Origin: Macquaria australasica | Lineage: Eukaryota > Chordata > Actinopteri > Centrarchiformes > Percichthyidae | DNA length: 64,000 bases | Reading direction: 5' to 3' | NCBI GenBank assembly: GCA_005408345.1 | Contig: SEMN01001031.1 | Span: forward strand, 58,235 to 122,234 | Part shown: positions 1-57,507 of the stretch, piece after piece | Numbering within the stretch: position 1 is the first letter of the stretch | Layout of the letters: each line of letters starts with the position of its first letter | Position numbers and translations under genes: made by a program | The notes under the pieces: model-generated | What the model was told of the DNA's origin: nothing | Seen by the model: the letters and a program-made list of their open reading frames with translations, nothing else | The model's database searches: none

Positions 1-1169
1 GAGAGCAGAACAGCCTCATCAACATCCTCTGAGGGATAAAGACTGATAAACTGTACGGTCTGTTAAAGGGGCAATAAGTAAGGTTTTTCCTGTCTGAAAG
101 CACAAGATAATGATTATATTGGTTGGGTTGATGGGGTTGTTGATCAATACCAGTGACACAAGGATTATTTCAACAAGTTCTGAGATTTCTGGCTCTCAAA
201 ACCTACAGGTTATATAGACAGACTTTCATCATTTATTATTATTTTTTTTAATCCTAATTTACACACTCCTGTTGTGTAAATGTGACTTTATTGCTTGTGT
301 CATTTTACAGGTTAACATGGTTTAAAGCGAAACAGGAGGGTGAAGTGTCAGTGTTTCAATAGCTGCTGTTTGTTTAGAAACATCATTACTCAGTGCCCCT
401 TTAAAAATCAGCCTCAATTCTTGGTGATTTGTAAGTTTCATTCCATCATCATCTTGTATCCATTTTAAGAAAAATCAATCACTCAATATTTAGAATAAAA
501 ATGACAATTCCATCTTTGAAAATGTTCTGTTTTTCAAATAAAGACCAACAAAATGGCAAATAAATTATTTTCTTTGGGTTTTACTTTTTGTTAAGGCAAC
601 AAAATGCTCAAAAAGTGCATAGCTCCTTTTGGAATGAAACTCTACTCGTGTAAAAGACAAGTTCAATAAGTTTAAAAGATGAACTGAAGGATAATTGTGG
701 AGGCAGAGACCAGTTAGTGTCTGGTCTTCTCTATAATTTAGCTGTTTTGCTCTCTTCCTATAGCTTCTGTTACAGTAGGTTGGCTGTCCAAACGCTTCCT
801 CGCCCAAATGCAACTTAAAAAAACATGCAGTTAAACATTTTGTTAGATTAAGAAGAAAATCAAAGGAGCAGCATTCCCAGCACCACACCAAAGCTTGACA
901 TGCTTGCCTCTCTCTGAACAAAATGATCAGGTGTACATTCATCGGACTTTGGCTGACTCTAAATGAGAGGAAACAGGAAGATTTTTCACTCCAGTGTGCA
1001 CACAGAGCATGCAGTAGGTTAGTGATATGGTAGAATCTCCAAAAAACACACAGCAGAACATTTGGCAACAAGACAGAGAGAAGTAATGGTAGCAAAGATT
1101 GTTACATGAGACAGACAGAGAAAAGAATCACACCAATCTCATTTCTGTGCGTTAAATACAGACCTTAAG

Positions 1170-1880
1170 TCAGGACATGGTTAGCTTAGTATAAAGACTG
1201 GTAGCCATCCAAAGATCAAATATAGGACTACCAGCACCGCTAAAACTGGCTGAATAACATGTTGTGTCCTGTTTGTTTAATCTGTAGACAAACAGAAATG
1301 CTAAGAGTCTACAGCCAGGCTAGCAGCTCTGTGAGGCTGTGCTTCGAGCTAAATGTAATGGTTACCACATTACTTTAGTGTGTTAGGATGCTAACTGTAG
1401 CAATAAACACAAAGTACAGCTAAGGCTAATAAACCAAAGTATTGGGCAAATTAAAATTTTGTCCTGATGATGGCGCTAGATGAAAAGTCAGAGGATCACC
1501 AGAGTCATTGCAATTCATCCAAATTAATCTGTGTACCAAATTTAGTGGCACAAATGTCAACATCATGGTGGAGCGAGAGGAAATGTCAGAGGATCACCAA
1601 GCTCATTCATCCCCTGGGGACCATGAAAAACCCCCAACAATTTGTGGTTTTAGGGGAAGTTTCGTGCTGAAACACTTTCTTGACGAACAATAGGACACCA
1701 CAGTCACTGCGCCTAGCTGCTGTTCACAAGATACAGTACATGGTGTTAATATAAGAGCTTCAGAGGTGTTGGTAAGCAGATTTCTTAGTAAGCTAGCTGT
1801 TTTCCCTTGCTTCCAGTGTTTATGCTAAACTAGGCTAATCGCCTCTTGGCTCTAGCTCCATATTTAACACACAGGCATGA
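1170..1880. repeat. dispersed fold-back repeat with inverted ends
   Basis: The left part (about 1180-1210, GGTTAGCTTAGTATAAAGAC) and the right part (about 1812-1845, TTTATGCTAAACTAGGCTAA) are imperfect inverted copies. Inside, a motif like GTCAGAGGATCACCA occurs twice (near 1488 and 1585), followed by a CTGGGGACCATGAA segment. From memory these motifs are common in fish genomes, suggesting a non-autonomous interspersed repeat. The exact borders and family are not known to me. Confidence 0.55.
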
Positions 1881-2068
1881 GAGCAGTACCAAAGAAAGTG
1901 ATATGTGTGTTTACCCAAATTGTCGAATTTGTTTAAATCTGTTAAAAGTACTTTTTGACTTGACTTTTTAGATACAAGCACTGAAAAACACAACACATAT
2001 TGGATGTTTTCTAATAAAAGCTACCATTACTTGTCAGCTTTCACGCTATTGTTCAACTTGCTGACCTC

Positions 2069-2070
<2 letters not shown>

Positions 2071-2109
<39 letters not shown>
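2071..2109. repeat. (TG)n microsatellite
   Basis: An almost pure run of alternating TG of about 39 bp, seen directly. Confidence 0.95.
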
Positions 2110-2237
2110 AATGAATCAGCTCCCTCAAAGGCATGCACTGTGTCCGGCCACGTCATTATGCTTGTGAAAAGACCCACTTCCCAAGGCATGCCTCCACCTC
2201 ACAGAACATGCAGTAACAGGATTATTATAACGTTTAC

Positions 2238-45457
<43,220 letters not shown>

Positions 45458-48400
45458 CTGCAACAACACAGAGAAAGCAAACACAGCATGAAGAGATCTG
45501 TTGTTTTTTTTCTATATCCAACCATAATTGCATTGTATACATTTTATCAAGTTGCAAACAGACGCAGTGTGGCTGCCAGGTATCACCAAAATCAGTCTTG
45601 TGGATTATTATCTTGAAAATGGATAAGAAACACTTTGCTCTGGTAAATGGCCACTACCTCAGTAAATTTTATTTTTCTGATGAAATTAAACTCCTTTACA
45701 GCACAGAGCTTATGACTTTACAACCCAATTTATGGTTATTTTCAGCTTTTATATTATGGGCTTGGTATGGAAACTTTCCTCAGCCAAAAGCAGGAAAGCT
45801 GAAGTATATAGTTAATGTGAGAAATTATTGCTGTCAAGCTGAAGCAGCAAGTTGACATCTTTGACAAGATGGTGTCAGAAAATCCAGAGCCAAACTCTGA
45901 CACTGCACTGTCCCTTCATCCCCATCTCTTCCCTCTGGGCTTAGACCGGGGCAAGTCTGACAGGATGAGAAACTCTTATTTTATTTATTTATGGACTGAC
46001 ATGTTCGGATCTTGTTTTGGTTGTTGTTATTTTGGTTATTTCTGGATCTCAGGAGACCTCACAGTGGGATTCTGGATGTAAAAGTCCTTGTAATTTTGCC
46101 AGTTATGTGACTTTCAGATAGTCAGGAAACTCTAATGACTAAAATGATATCTAAGCAAACAGTTCGCTGCTGCATAAAAAAATCTCTTTAATTAGAAAAA
46201 ACGAATGGTACAAAACTGCATACATACAACTTTGGAAGATAAACAAGTCCCAAAGAGCACCTAATGATAATGGGTTGAAATTCTAATCATTGTTTGGATT
46301 TTGGATTCATTTTGGATCAGCTCAATGATACAATACAATATTTTATTTCTGATTATGATGATAAAAGGTGGCAAATATTCTAAAACTTTGTGGCTCTGAA
46401 TGACATTCTCTCTGTGACAGCAGCCGATGAGGCGCATGAGACATTTATAATGGATCCTGCAAACTAATGATCTTATGCCTACTATAACTTTTAGATGGGA
46501 AAAACACTTTGATTCAGTCCACTTAAAAATGGAAATCATGGAGACTTCCAAAAACAACCCAAACAAATCTATCTCCTATCAAATACTGCCTCTGTCTCTG
46601 TTCTCTCTCATATCTACACCTGGAGCAGCGCTGGCTGTGACTCATCATATAATGATGACAGAGACGGCAAGTCTTCTCAGAGGCAATTGGTTTCCAAAAA
46701 TAAGATGCAAACGACACAGAGACTTCTCCTCCTTCTGCAATGCAGTGTTTCTTTTTTTTCTGAAGGAAGAATATGTCCTGCAGATGAATTGTTGACAAGA
46801 ATTGTTTTAATTTATCATAAAACACACTTATGATCCCTGCCTATTACTCAAAGCATGAGATTTGCATTAATAGGAGGGTGCTCCAGGCTTATACTTCACC
46901 TAGTTATTACAGCTGTTTAGGAAGAGAGGAGCGTATCTTTTAAAGTAGTCATGTCTAATTGCCTTTAAACATTTATTAATGCAGGATTATTTGACTGAGA
47001 GCGCGTTTTATTTCTCAGTCAGTCTTTCTCACACTATACAGCAGTTCCACACTTGACAGGCCTGGTACAACCACAGGTTTGGACTGGCTTACAGAGCTAG
47101 AACAGGTGCAGCTTGAGTGCCTTGCTTAAGGGCAGTTTGATAGTTGTTACAGTAAGTGAACAGCTGAAGTTTGTGATACACTTTTCCTGCCAGAATCTTC
47201 CCACCAGGTTCGGGAAGCACCTACTTAATAGGTCAGCCTATACCATTAGTTTCTCCACCCCAGGCTGTTGACAGTCACTATTGTGCATTTTGGGGTGAGG
47301 TGTAAAACGATCCAAGCTTTTAGAGAAATATAAAGTGCTGCAAGCCATGCCCAGCTATAATCTATCTTGTTCTAGTGGCCCTTTGTGTGCGTTTCAAAGA
47401 AGCCCCTGACCTTGTGGTGAAGGTGTGTTTAAATTCTTTTTGTACCCACAAGATACAAACCGTAACGGAGGTAAACAAGATCTCTACAACTGCACAATAA
47501 GCCTAAACATTGCAGTAATATGTCAAAGTATGAGCTGATATCATCTTTTAGTAGAAGATATCAGCTTAAATAATGACGAATTAAAGCAGAGAGAGACAGA
47601 TCAATAGAAAATTACTGTTCAGCACTTTTTGGAAATATATCCCAGTCTGTATAAAGGGTGGAACAAGCATTCTGGTGCCATTTCGAAAGACCCTCTCAGC
47701 CTGAACCCTGTCTCCTCCGAATTAAATACTGCTGATTAGTTTCTTGATTAATTGATTGTCATAATGTCAGAAGAAAAAGTCAAGATTTTGCAGAGCCCGA
47801 GTTGATATCTTCAAATTGCTTGTTCTGTCTGATAAATGGGACCCAAAAATATTCAGTTCATTCACAGAAGACAAAGAAAAGCAGCAAATCCTCACATTGA
47901 ATTGTTTGCCTCTTTGAGTGAAAAATGACACAAACAATTCAATCAAATACAAAAATTAAATCAATAAATTGATTTATCATTTTGGCTAGCTAAATTACAT
48001 GATGCTTTGGATGAAAAGTAATTGCCACCTGGAATGGATGGCTGGGTGTACAAAGCCACTCAACTGTGGCATTGGACTCTGGGTTTTGCACATCTTCTCA
48101 TGCTTCAAGTCAGCTTTGAATCTTCAATATTTAATCAAGACCTAACCTTTCCCAAAATTCAGCTAAGGCTTAGTTACCAGAAGCAACCAAAGCATAAGCA
48201 CGGTGGCAGTAAGTTTTCTCTGAAACATGGTAGTCTATGCAAATCATCTTTACATTAACCAAATTGATTGGAGACTATGTTGCCGGACCAGAACGACTGG
48301 AGCTGACCAACTCAGAGTGAGAGAGGAAAGAGAAGGCTGCTACTGAAGCCAATCTGAAGATACGATAACATAATGGAGAATAAATAAACGAATGAATAGC

Positions 48401-51400
48401 AGATTCTGCTCTGACATTACCAAAGAAACTGAAAAAATCAACAGGTTTAACTCAACTGAAGAAGGTTTTTTCCTGCCTTTGAGAAATGTTTGTTGAACCA
48501 AAACCCCAATGTCTGAAAAAATCAATGAATGAACTTGTCACTGCTGGGGATACTCAGCCAAGAGGAAACATGAAAGGAATATAAGAGAAAGATCAGAGAC
48601 AGAGGGATAAGAGAAGAGAAAAATAAGAGAGGTGAAAGAGAGAAAAGCAGCAAGGAGAGAGGGCTGGATTGAATCCAACCTCTGTTTCTAGTGAGAGGCG
48701 TCTAATCCCTCTCCATGAACGAAAAGCTCACTTGATGCTAGTTTCCACCCACGTTAACTCTCTCCTCCCCACCCTCTCTGCTGGCACTTGTCATTTTGAA
48801 GGCACATAAATGTATTTGTCAGGATGCTGTGGCCTTTAACCCCTCTAAACTAACCTGCTGTTTGTCAGAGGTCTCCACTGATTCTCCATGGACTGTAAAC
48901 CGCTCTCTCAGCAAAATGCATACACAGTACTGAAAATGTTCATGTAAATGTATGAGAGAATTCATGTAAATGTAAATGCATAGCAGAGGCCAGCTCCAGT
49001 AGCTTCTCAGCTCTGAACCAAATCGAGGTAGAGGTTTTACAGCAGATTTAATGAAGCTTTGCAGGGAGCCCAAGATAAAGCAGAACCTGGCGAGATTAAT
49101 TTTTCATCAGTTTCACTATAAGAGAGTCGCCCGCCCAGAGGAATCCAGCAGTTCTCTATCTTAGTTTGGCTGCTCGGTTTTAGAATAGCAGAGGAAGAAG
49201 CTATTTTGATGGCCATGAACAGTGGGGTTTCCAAAGGCACTGAACGCTTTCCTGGACCAGAGCTTTTATTGGTGGCTTAATTAATTGTGCATATACACGT
49301 AGTTTCTTTTTTTGGTTGAAACTTCAGTAGAATATTTAGGTTTGTAGCACCGTTTTAAAGTTGGTTTGGTTGTTTCTGCTGCCCAGTTGTGAACCAGGGC
49401 TTGTGAATAGAACATGAACTCAGCGAGCATGTTTATTGAACAATCCTGCGTGATGCAGGGAGTCAAAACAAATCAGATTCCAGTCCATGTAACCTTAGCT
49501 TAGCATTTGCATGCATTTGTCTGCACTCTTTCCTCAATTTACCTTCTGTGGTGTTCCTACAGACTAAGAATACATAACAAAATAGCTTAATATAATCAGC
49601 CCAGACTGCACTTTGCCCCTAATTGATTTCTTTATGCTTGGATTTCCTGCTGTTTTTTTGTTTTTTTTAGATTTTTTTTTTTTTACTACCCCTGTAGTTC
49701 AAAATATGCAAACAAACAGCTCACACAGAAGAGGACTGATACAGCCAAGAGCATGAATTTGAGTTAAAATCGATTCAAAGCAAAGCCGTGTCTTTTCATT
49801 TAAACAATCATAGCTACTGTTTATACTGCTAGTCTGAGTTTTGACTGGCTGAATGTGTGGATCTGCAGAGCTAAATATGATAAAAAAGTACATTCTAGAA
49901 ATAGTAGAAAATATCATATAGACACTGGCTATAATAACAGACTCTAGCGTAACAAATATGAGGATTTTATAAATTAAAAAGATAGTCAATTGTAATTTGA
50001 ATATCTTTGGGTTTTGGACAATTGGTCAGACAAAACAAGCAAATTGAAGATGTCGCTTTGTCCGGCATTTTTCACTATTTCCTAACATTTTCTAGACCAA
50101 ACGATTAACTGATTAATCTACGTTTTATTTTCTTGATTAATCAGTAAAAAAAACAATTATTTGCCATCCTACAAAAATTAAAAACCACTACTGAAGTAGG
50201 AGTTGGCGAAGGAATTTAACAGATGCCATGTACTGTATTTGCATCCATCAATAGTTACTGTATATTGTACCATAATACCTTGTATTCATTTGTTAATTAA
50301 AGAAATACAAGAGAAAGACTATCACAGCAAACAAACTGCGATGTGTGACTGGTAATCCTCCCAGCAGCCTCTCTGGGTGACAATGGAGAAAAAAGGCGAT
50401 TAGTACCATGGATTAAATGATTTGACAGAAGTGTTCAAGCCTACGCCTTTAGTGACTGAATACAATAAACACACATGTCCATCTATGCATTGATTGTCTA
50501 TAAGGATTTGCAGCAGAAAGGCCCCTGTGTTGGTGAAACATAACACAGTGGCTTTTAGCTACACTACCGTCTACACCACGTACTGTTTCTTCAGAAAAAT
50601 AGGAAATGGCAGCTACGCATGATTTTGGTAACATTTTTACAACAGCTGAGACCATAGATCAAATTACTTCTCAACACGTAAGCCTTTTAGAGTGCATCAA
50701 GCCTGATCAGATGAACTGCACCACAGCAGACTAACCCATGGAGAGACACTTAATAGTGTGGCTTTGTTTATTTGCACTGTCATCCAGAGCAACGTGCCTG
50801 TACATAATGGCTTTATTTTTATTCTTCTTTGTTCAGCTTGTTATCTTTGTGTAACTTTATATCCATATATTCCCGTCAATTTGCTCGTATATTGAGAACA
50901 ACTGAGAACCAGAGCAAATCTCTGCCTGCCTAATTATCAAATCATTAGCCAGTGCTGTGTGCAGCACATATCTATTATACTAGAATACTAGAACAATACA
51001 ATATGTGATACCCTTTTTTCATTCAACAAATGAAGCTCCCAAATATTAAATGTTATCTAAACACAAGCAGTCACACAAGACCTCTGCCTTCATAAAATAG
51101 TCTGATACTGATAACATTTTGATTTAAATCAGGAACTATCTGATCGCAGAGTAAGTAAACAATATGATTAGACTGGCCAGACATTTGATGCCAGCTTTCA
51201 GAATTGATTTGAGCGCTTTGATAGTTTTTGATTATCTGTACCAGACACATTTTGGTCCGTGCTTAAAAAGTATTGAGGGGCAATACTCAGCCCATACAAC
51301 CATCAAAATGCATAAACCTTACAGCATTTATTTGTGTGATAATAAGGTGTTTCATAATTTAACTGATATTTGCTCTCATAATGCTTTAATGTTTTCCTTG

Positions 51401-53994
51401 TAGAAGAGTGCATCTTATGATTTTAGCAGGTATGGATATGTCTGTTTTCACATTTAATAAAGGATAGACTTTAACTAAAGAAAGAGAATGTTTCTTCTAC
51501 ATCTGCAATAAGAATATATCTGGCCTGAGCTATGACAGTGTTTCTGCTGTTGATTCTGCAGTGATGTTTGATGAAACTCTTTTACAACTCAGCAGTCAGG
51601 GTTTTTTGACAGTAGTTGTTACAGAGTGGGATGGGAACGGGGATCTTTCTGTTATGAGACGGTCTGTGTAACCAATAGGACATCCTGTGCTTGTTATTGA
51701 AGCAGAGCTGTTGAGATGACTGACCTTTGTAAATGCTGCGCTGAGGCTCACACAGCATAGACTATTCAGGAATCATCTAACATACAGCCTATGAAAAGCC
51801 AATAACCTTGTCCCTGTGGGAGATTAAAGCCTTTTTCAAATAAATGTCACACAAAACAGCTCCAATTGACAATGAAGCTGCCTGGTGGGGGTGAGACAAG
51901 TGGTAGAGTGTTAAAGGGCGTACAAAACACTTTCCCACTGTAGTACTGAAAAGACAATACATTTGTACTGAACCTAGGTTTTAACCTTACACTTCTCTTC
52001 CACCTGCAAAAATGCAAATGTAAATGCAGAAAATGTATCTTTGAGTTAGGCTGTGTGTGATGTTCATTCAGATGGTATCTTCATCTTGATAAACCGTCAA
52101 TGCTCCTATATTTAAAGACAACACAGCATTATACCAGCAATCTGAATATACAGTATTGTTATATTTTGCTAGACGTCTTGTAAACATTTCGTTTGGTGAT
52201 TGAACAAATTAAATCCACTTTGCAAGATGTGTGGAGCATCACTGTGTTTGTGGTGTAGCCCAGCTGATACTGGATTTCAAGTTAATATCAATCTGTTACT
52301 GTTTAATACAGTATAAAAAACAATATTTTTAAACACATAATATGAACAAACATTGATGAGGATCCCGTAAAAGAGTTTCCACCAATTTAGCAATGCACTT
52401 CTACAAAATTGTTGGGACTCATGATTGACGGTTTGAAAAAACCTAAATCAATGCAGCCGAACCAGAGATATTATCTTTTTTATTTTACGCAGTCTTCTTC
52501 CTTGTCAAAAACCTGGTGTCTAGATTACCCACAATGCAACTCAACCGTCGACAGTTCAGTCGGAGAACCGGGTGTGTTATGCTTGAGCTGCTAGCCTCAA
52601 GCAGAGATGATGAGCGGGCTACAGAGGTCTAGAAAGCTCACTTCTTTCAAACTAGTATCTAATTTTCAATCTTGCAGTAAAAATTCTTAAAATGCGTTAC
52701 AAAGCATCAAATTTTAAGATATGATGTAAACACGAAATACAGTGGAATTAAAACTGAAATGGCGTCGGATTGATGCGATCATATAAATTGCTTCACCAAA
52801 GTATTTTTTTATTATTCATTTCTGTCGTCACTGTAATAATTAACTGTCATTGTGCTTGTTCTGCTATTACAATAGGGCCCATGATCTTATCAATGCTTTT
52901 AGGTGGATGAACTAATTAATGGTGACACACACTTCCTAAATTACCTCGACTGCGTTTTTCTGTACTGTCATTTCCTGTTTCTTATTAGATGACAATGTGC
53001 ACTGATATACCTGCAGTAAGCTAATATCGACTGATTTATTGGCCCAGCCAATTTATTGGTCCAGCTCTTGTTTATAGTGTTTAATACAGACGTGCACTGC
53101 TTGCTACTAGACACTGTTAATGCTGCTGGTGTCAGAATGGAAGCTTATTTTATGTCCTCACTTATTTTAAGTTGCTCTGCATAAGAACGTAAGCTAAACA
53201 GCTGAAATGGAAAAGCAGAGTGTAAAAGAGGAAGAGACAGAAGTGAAAGACTGCCGAAGGGGGAAAAAAAAAAGATCTGGAACGGGCTGAAACAGATGGA
53301 CAAAGAAAAACAGCAGAGAGAAAGAGTCAGGGGGAGATATAAAGGGAGAGAGTGTGAATACTAATGAGAAGTGGAAGGACAGATGGATAGAGAGATGGAT
53401 CAATACATAGAAATGTAGATGGGTGCACAGATGATAGTTAGGTGCAAAGATTGAAAGTTAGTCATGGAAACGAGGGTTTTCATGCTCTCATGACTGTCTG
53501 TGCGGTATTTACTGATGGCAGTGTGGCTGGCAGAACCTACATGAACTTCTCAGAAAAAATTCCAATCAACTTGCTCCAAAAGCCACAAGCCAAATCTACA
53601 AAACTCTAATATTCCCCCTACTAAGCCCCGGCAGTCGTCTGTGACAACACCCGTTGCTAACAGGCTTATTAAGAAAATATATAAATAAGTAAGTAAGTAA
53701 GCCTGGCCATGAGATACACTTCCACACCACAAAACTTCATTCAGCCCTGCTCTGCTTGTAAGGCGTACGGTGCAACAAAGCAGACAGCCAGTTGGGGATT
53801 TTTCCTGAACAGAGGGACGCTGTTGCCGTGGATTCTCCCTCACAAAGTTATCTGAGGACACACACACAAACGGGATAGAGCTTTATGTTAAGAATTAAAT
53901 TCAGCAGGAGTTGTAACACTAATACAGACAGGGAACTCTGCTTGGCTTTTCTGTCGCTTAAAGTGACATAAACCAGGATTTTTGCTGGTGCCCT

Positions 53995-54325
53995 CATTTT
54001 TTACACTCCTGTGTCGTTTCCCTCAGCTCTACGGGGCATTTTAGCATCTTTCAGCTCATTGTTTTGGTTTCACAGCCTGCAACTTTACTGTTTTGATTCA
54101 CTCTCATCGATGTTAGGTCCAGATGCAGGAGTGAAAAAGATTTGGAAAAAAAACAACAAAAACCACTGCACACTACCTGCCCAGACAAAGTTAGCAACTA
54201 GCAGGTGAACATAGTGGAACATTTAGCAGTTAAGGAGCTAAATATTTCCCTCAGGAGTTGGTGGAGACCAAAACAGGGGTAAAAGCAGAGTGAATATGAA
54301 CTTATATTCATCAGATGGACAGAAA
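53995..54325. repeat. dispersed repeat, copy B (inverted relative to copy A near 6.6 kb)
   Basis: The reverse complement shares ordered blocks with 6598-6870, including CCAACTCCTGAGGGAAATAT and GCTGAAAGATGCTAAAATG. The two copies are diverged by substitutions and indels. It is non-coding and probably a mobile element remnant. Confidence 0.7.
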
Positions 54326-56555
54326 AACAACCCTAACTGAATGCTAAATCTGTATCTGTCAGATGTGTATAGGCAACTATTGGCTAACAAGTTCGCCATA
54401 TCAACTTAAATGTTGTGTTTACAGCTTGTTGCCAAAAAATCAATAAATGCAGGTTTAAAATAATTTTTGTTGCTGACCTGATGAGTGTGCCTATAGCAAA
54501 GCATAGTTTTTACAGTATATTTAACACAAAGGTCAGGCAGTTGTTTTTTTTTTTAAACACAAGAAGCAACACTGGTTGGTTTGGAATAAACAGAATAGTA
54601 ACAAGCAGAACCAAGAACCAAGCAGCAGCAAAGGAAACTCAAACTCCATAAATAGAAAAATCAAGCAAAGTACCACCTACACTGTTTGGCAGGTAAAACA
54701 AAGTGCAGTACAAAATCTCTACAGCTATAACAGCTCAGCAACCAACATGAAGACGAAATTAAGCAAAAGAAGATTTCCACTTCAATAATTGCATATGTCA
54801 TGCCAATATGTTCTGCTGTTGGGTCATTTTGGTACCCAGGATACCTTTTGACACCTTCAGTAGGTGTCACTGGGCCTCAGGCTGTGATCAGATGCAAGGC
54901 TTTTCTCAAGGTGCCGCTGTGAATGTCTAGTAACAGAAGGAGCTAAAAGCATGCAAGGAGCATGTCTTCATCCTTGTTGCTATGCAACAAGAAAGTTTTC
55001 AGTATTTTTAGATAATGGCTTTGGCATTTTTGTGTTTACTAGAAAAGTCTTTACTCGAGAGTTCAAAGTGAAGGCAGACAAAGATTGAGAGAGAGAAGAT
55101 AATTATGCAACAGAAGTCTTTCATATCATTCATATCCACTATGTTATATCCACATGGTATATCAACAACTCAAGCTGAGCTACAAGGCATCTCTCAACTT
55201 TACTAGTCATGGGGAATAACTACTCACCGTGCCAGTTGTATGTATGCTATTGGTTTCATTTCGAGGGACTAAAAGTCAGGATGTCTTCGCCTCTGCTGTA
55301 TCTATTTTGACCCAATTTTTTCAGACTGTGTGAGTCAGTCCCCCAACTTTAGCATATTAGTAACTACAATAACAGTTAAGCTAGTTAACAAATATCCATA
55401 AACTGATACAAACATGTGGATGACTCCCCTTAATGCATACGAGCGAGACAAAAGTTTTGTTTGTCTTTACGGGCTCTCACTCATACCGCTCTCTCACCAA
55501 CACAGATCACTCTGTGGTTGCACTGATCAGAGATCAGATAAACGCTACAACAGCTTGTGCACCTTCTGTATGATCATTTATGTTAAAATAGTTGGAGCCA
55601 CTTTTTCCTGTCGTTTTAATGGCGCAGGGTGAATGGCTAATTTCCTGTGAGAGGCTGTTTCCACAGGCCGCGTCCTGTAGCGCCCAAGTCGCATGAAGTG
55701 ACTAAGTGTAAATGGGGTCTTAGATACCTTTTGTTTAGCAGGTCATTTTTTTTAGTCTTGTAAGTTTCATGTGATGCAGATGTTAAGTTAACATATATTA
55801 AAGCTGGATCTGTCTTCCTATACCCAAAATGTGTTACATACAAAACAACAAGGTATCCAGTCTGGCCGAGATGTGTACTTGGAAAATAACTGACAACCGA
55901 AAAGCAATCTGTGTGCCTAAATCAAACTACCACATCCTACATGCACACTGACATCCCTACCTTCCATTTCCTTTTTTGCTGTTTTCACACACCCAGGTCC
56001 TGGAACCCCTCCATAGGTTACAAGATAAATCTGAGAGCCAGTGACATGAATAACAGTTATTCTAATCTTTGTTCTCCCATTGTAAAATTGTTTTACCTGT
56101 TTAGGCCTCTAAAAAGTAATAAAATTAAGGAAAACCCCTCATGGTTGATCTGCTCAGAACTCGTAGACATATGAAACATATTACAAGGGGTCAAAAGGTG
56201 TAGGTGATTGCAAAAAAGTAAATTTTTGTACATGATGTAATGGAAAAATGTAGGTTATCTATCCATATGAAGCAAACAACCTAAAATATTCAAATCAATT
56301 GCTACTATAACTACTACTACTTAATAACAACAAACAAATGTTGCTGTACCCTAGACATTCAAATTACAGCAACTTGATAGTACGTATGGTCGTATTTACT
56401 AAGGATGTGTCATAAATGCCTGCAAAAATGTGGAGTAAACAATGATTTGATGGGTTTTTCTCCACTAACTCCATTTTCGGTAAATGTCTTCCAGTGAATG
56501 TTAGCGCGCCAGTGACTTGACATTTAACTGAAATGTTTCTGATAAAGGAAAACAA

Positions 56556-56599
56556 GTGTGCGTGTGCGTGCGTGCGTGCGTGCGTGCGTGCGTGTGTGT
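56556..56599. repeat. (TGCG)n tetranucleotide repeat
   Basis: About 40 bp of CGTG units, several in uninterrupted succession, flanked by TG repeats; seen directly. Confidence 0.93.
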
Positions 56600-57475
56600 C
56601 TCGGGGGCTGACTGTTCGAATCAGAGCTCACTTCCCATGAGCTTGGTGTAAAAACACCTCCGCACAAGGTAAACACTCTGTTACCATAGAATCTGTAACT
56701 ATGGAGAAAGAATCAGGCTTAACTTTACACAACCAAAACACAGGAGGAGAGGACACACACAGACACAGACACATATAGCTCTACAGAGTGGAAAGGCATT
56801 TCATTTAAAACTGTTAATCTTTTACCTTGATGACCTGGTAACAATGTTCCCACCAATGACATTTGCAGAATTAAAGAGGATTGAGAGGTTGGGAGAGAGA
56901 GAGTGTGCCTCCCTCTTTGGTATCCATGGTGGAGTAACTCATAAAAAAGGTATTAGTTGGGACTAGACGACTTAACCTGTCATGAGAAAGTTATCCCTCA
57001 CATTTCAATTAAAAAAGAATATTCCTGTGTTTTTTATTCTCAAGCCTTTTCCTAGATATTGATGTTAATGCATCAAACAAGATGGGAGGCGTTGTGAAGT
57101 TTTCCATCTGTATATACATACAGTAAATGTATATGTGTGGGTGTATGGAGAACACTTTACTGTGCCCTGTAAACAGCTGAGTCTCTTGGCTACATATACA
57201 GCTGGAGTCCCACACTCCACTTAACTGTGTTTTCGCACAGGAGCCAGATGAGCACATGAGGAAGACACGCACGCGCAAAAGAAACTGACATCCACATCCC
57301 TCATCTGCTCACCGATACATGCGTGTTGAAATGTTGCTCCTGTGGTACACTTGTACCGTAAATACAATCCAGTCTGCGCATTTAGCATGTTAATAAAATT
57401 GACAGCCTCACGTCAAGTGGAATCACATTGATGGGTAGAAACGCATGACAGGGGAGATGAACACACACTTTCGTA

Positions 57476-57476
57476 C

Positions 57477-57507
<31 letters not shown>
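57476..57507. repeat. (CA)n microsatellite
   Basis: About 30 bp of uninterrupted CA repeat. Confidence 0.95.

Larger units (their letters stand above)
1..2237. other. region downstream of the last recognised prom1 exon
   Basis: No coding exon could be supported here. The last prominin exon and 3' UTR should lie in or below this stretch, but the missing piece may be only a few codons and I cannot place it. Most of 1150-1900 looks like a dispersed repeat, and a (TG)n tract is at 2071-2109. The open frames present have no recognisable domains. Confidence 0.5.

Noticed and set aside
565..1095. 176-codon open frame on the minus strand
   Set aside because: It has no recognisable domain, hydrophobic and compositionally random translation, and no splice context linking it to prominin. 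Probably chance.
46523..46825. 100-codon minus-strand frame with Cys/His pairs, considered as a zinc-binding exon
   Set aside because: Cys/His spacing does not fit a known zinc finger and no convincing exon boundaries frame it.
48020..48075. Minus-strand segment reading F-V-H-P-A with a nearby GT, as a possible end of the prominin signal-peptide exon
   Set aside because: The phase and surrounding residues do not fit the conserved end of that exon and there is no upstream Met with a signal peptide.
53550..53867. 105-codon minus-strand frame with a hydrophobic stretch
   Set aside because: It has no known domain and contains a TAAG tandem stretch; it resembles intergenic repeat sequence more than a gene.
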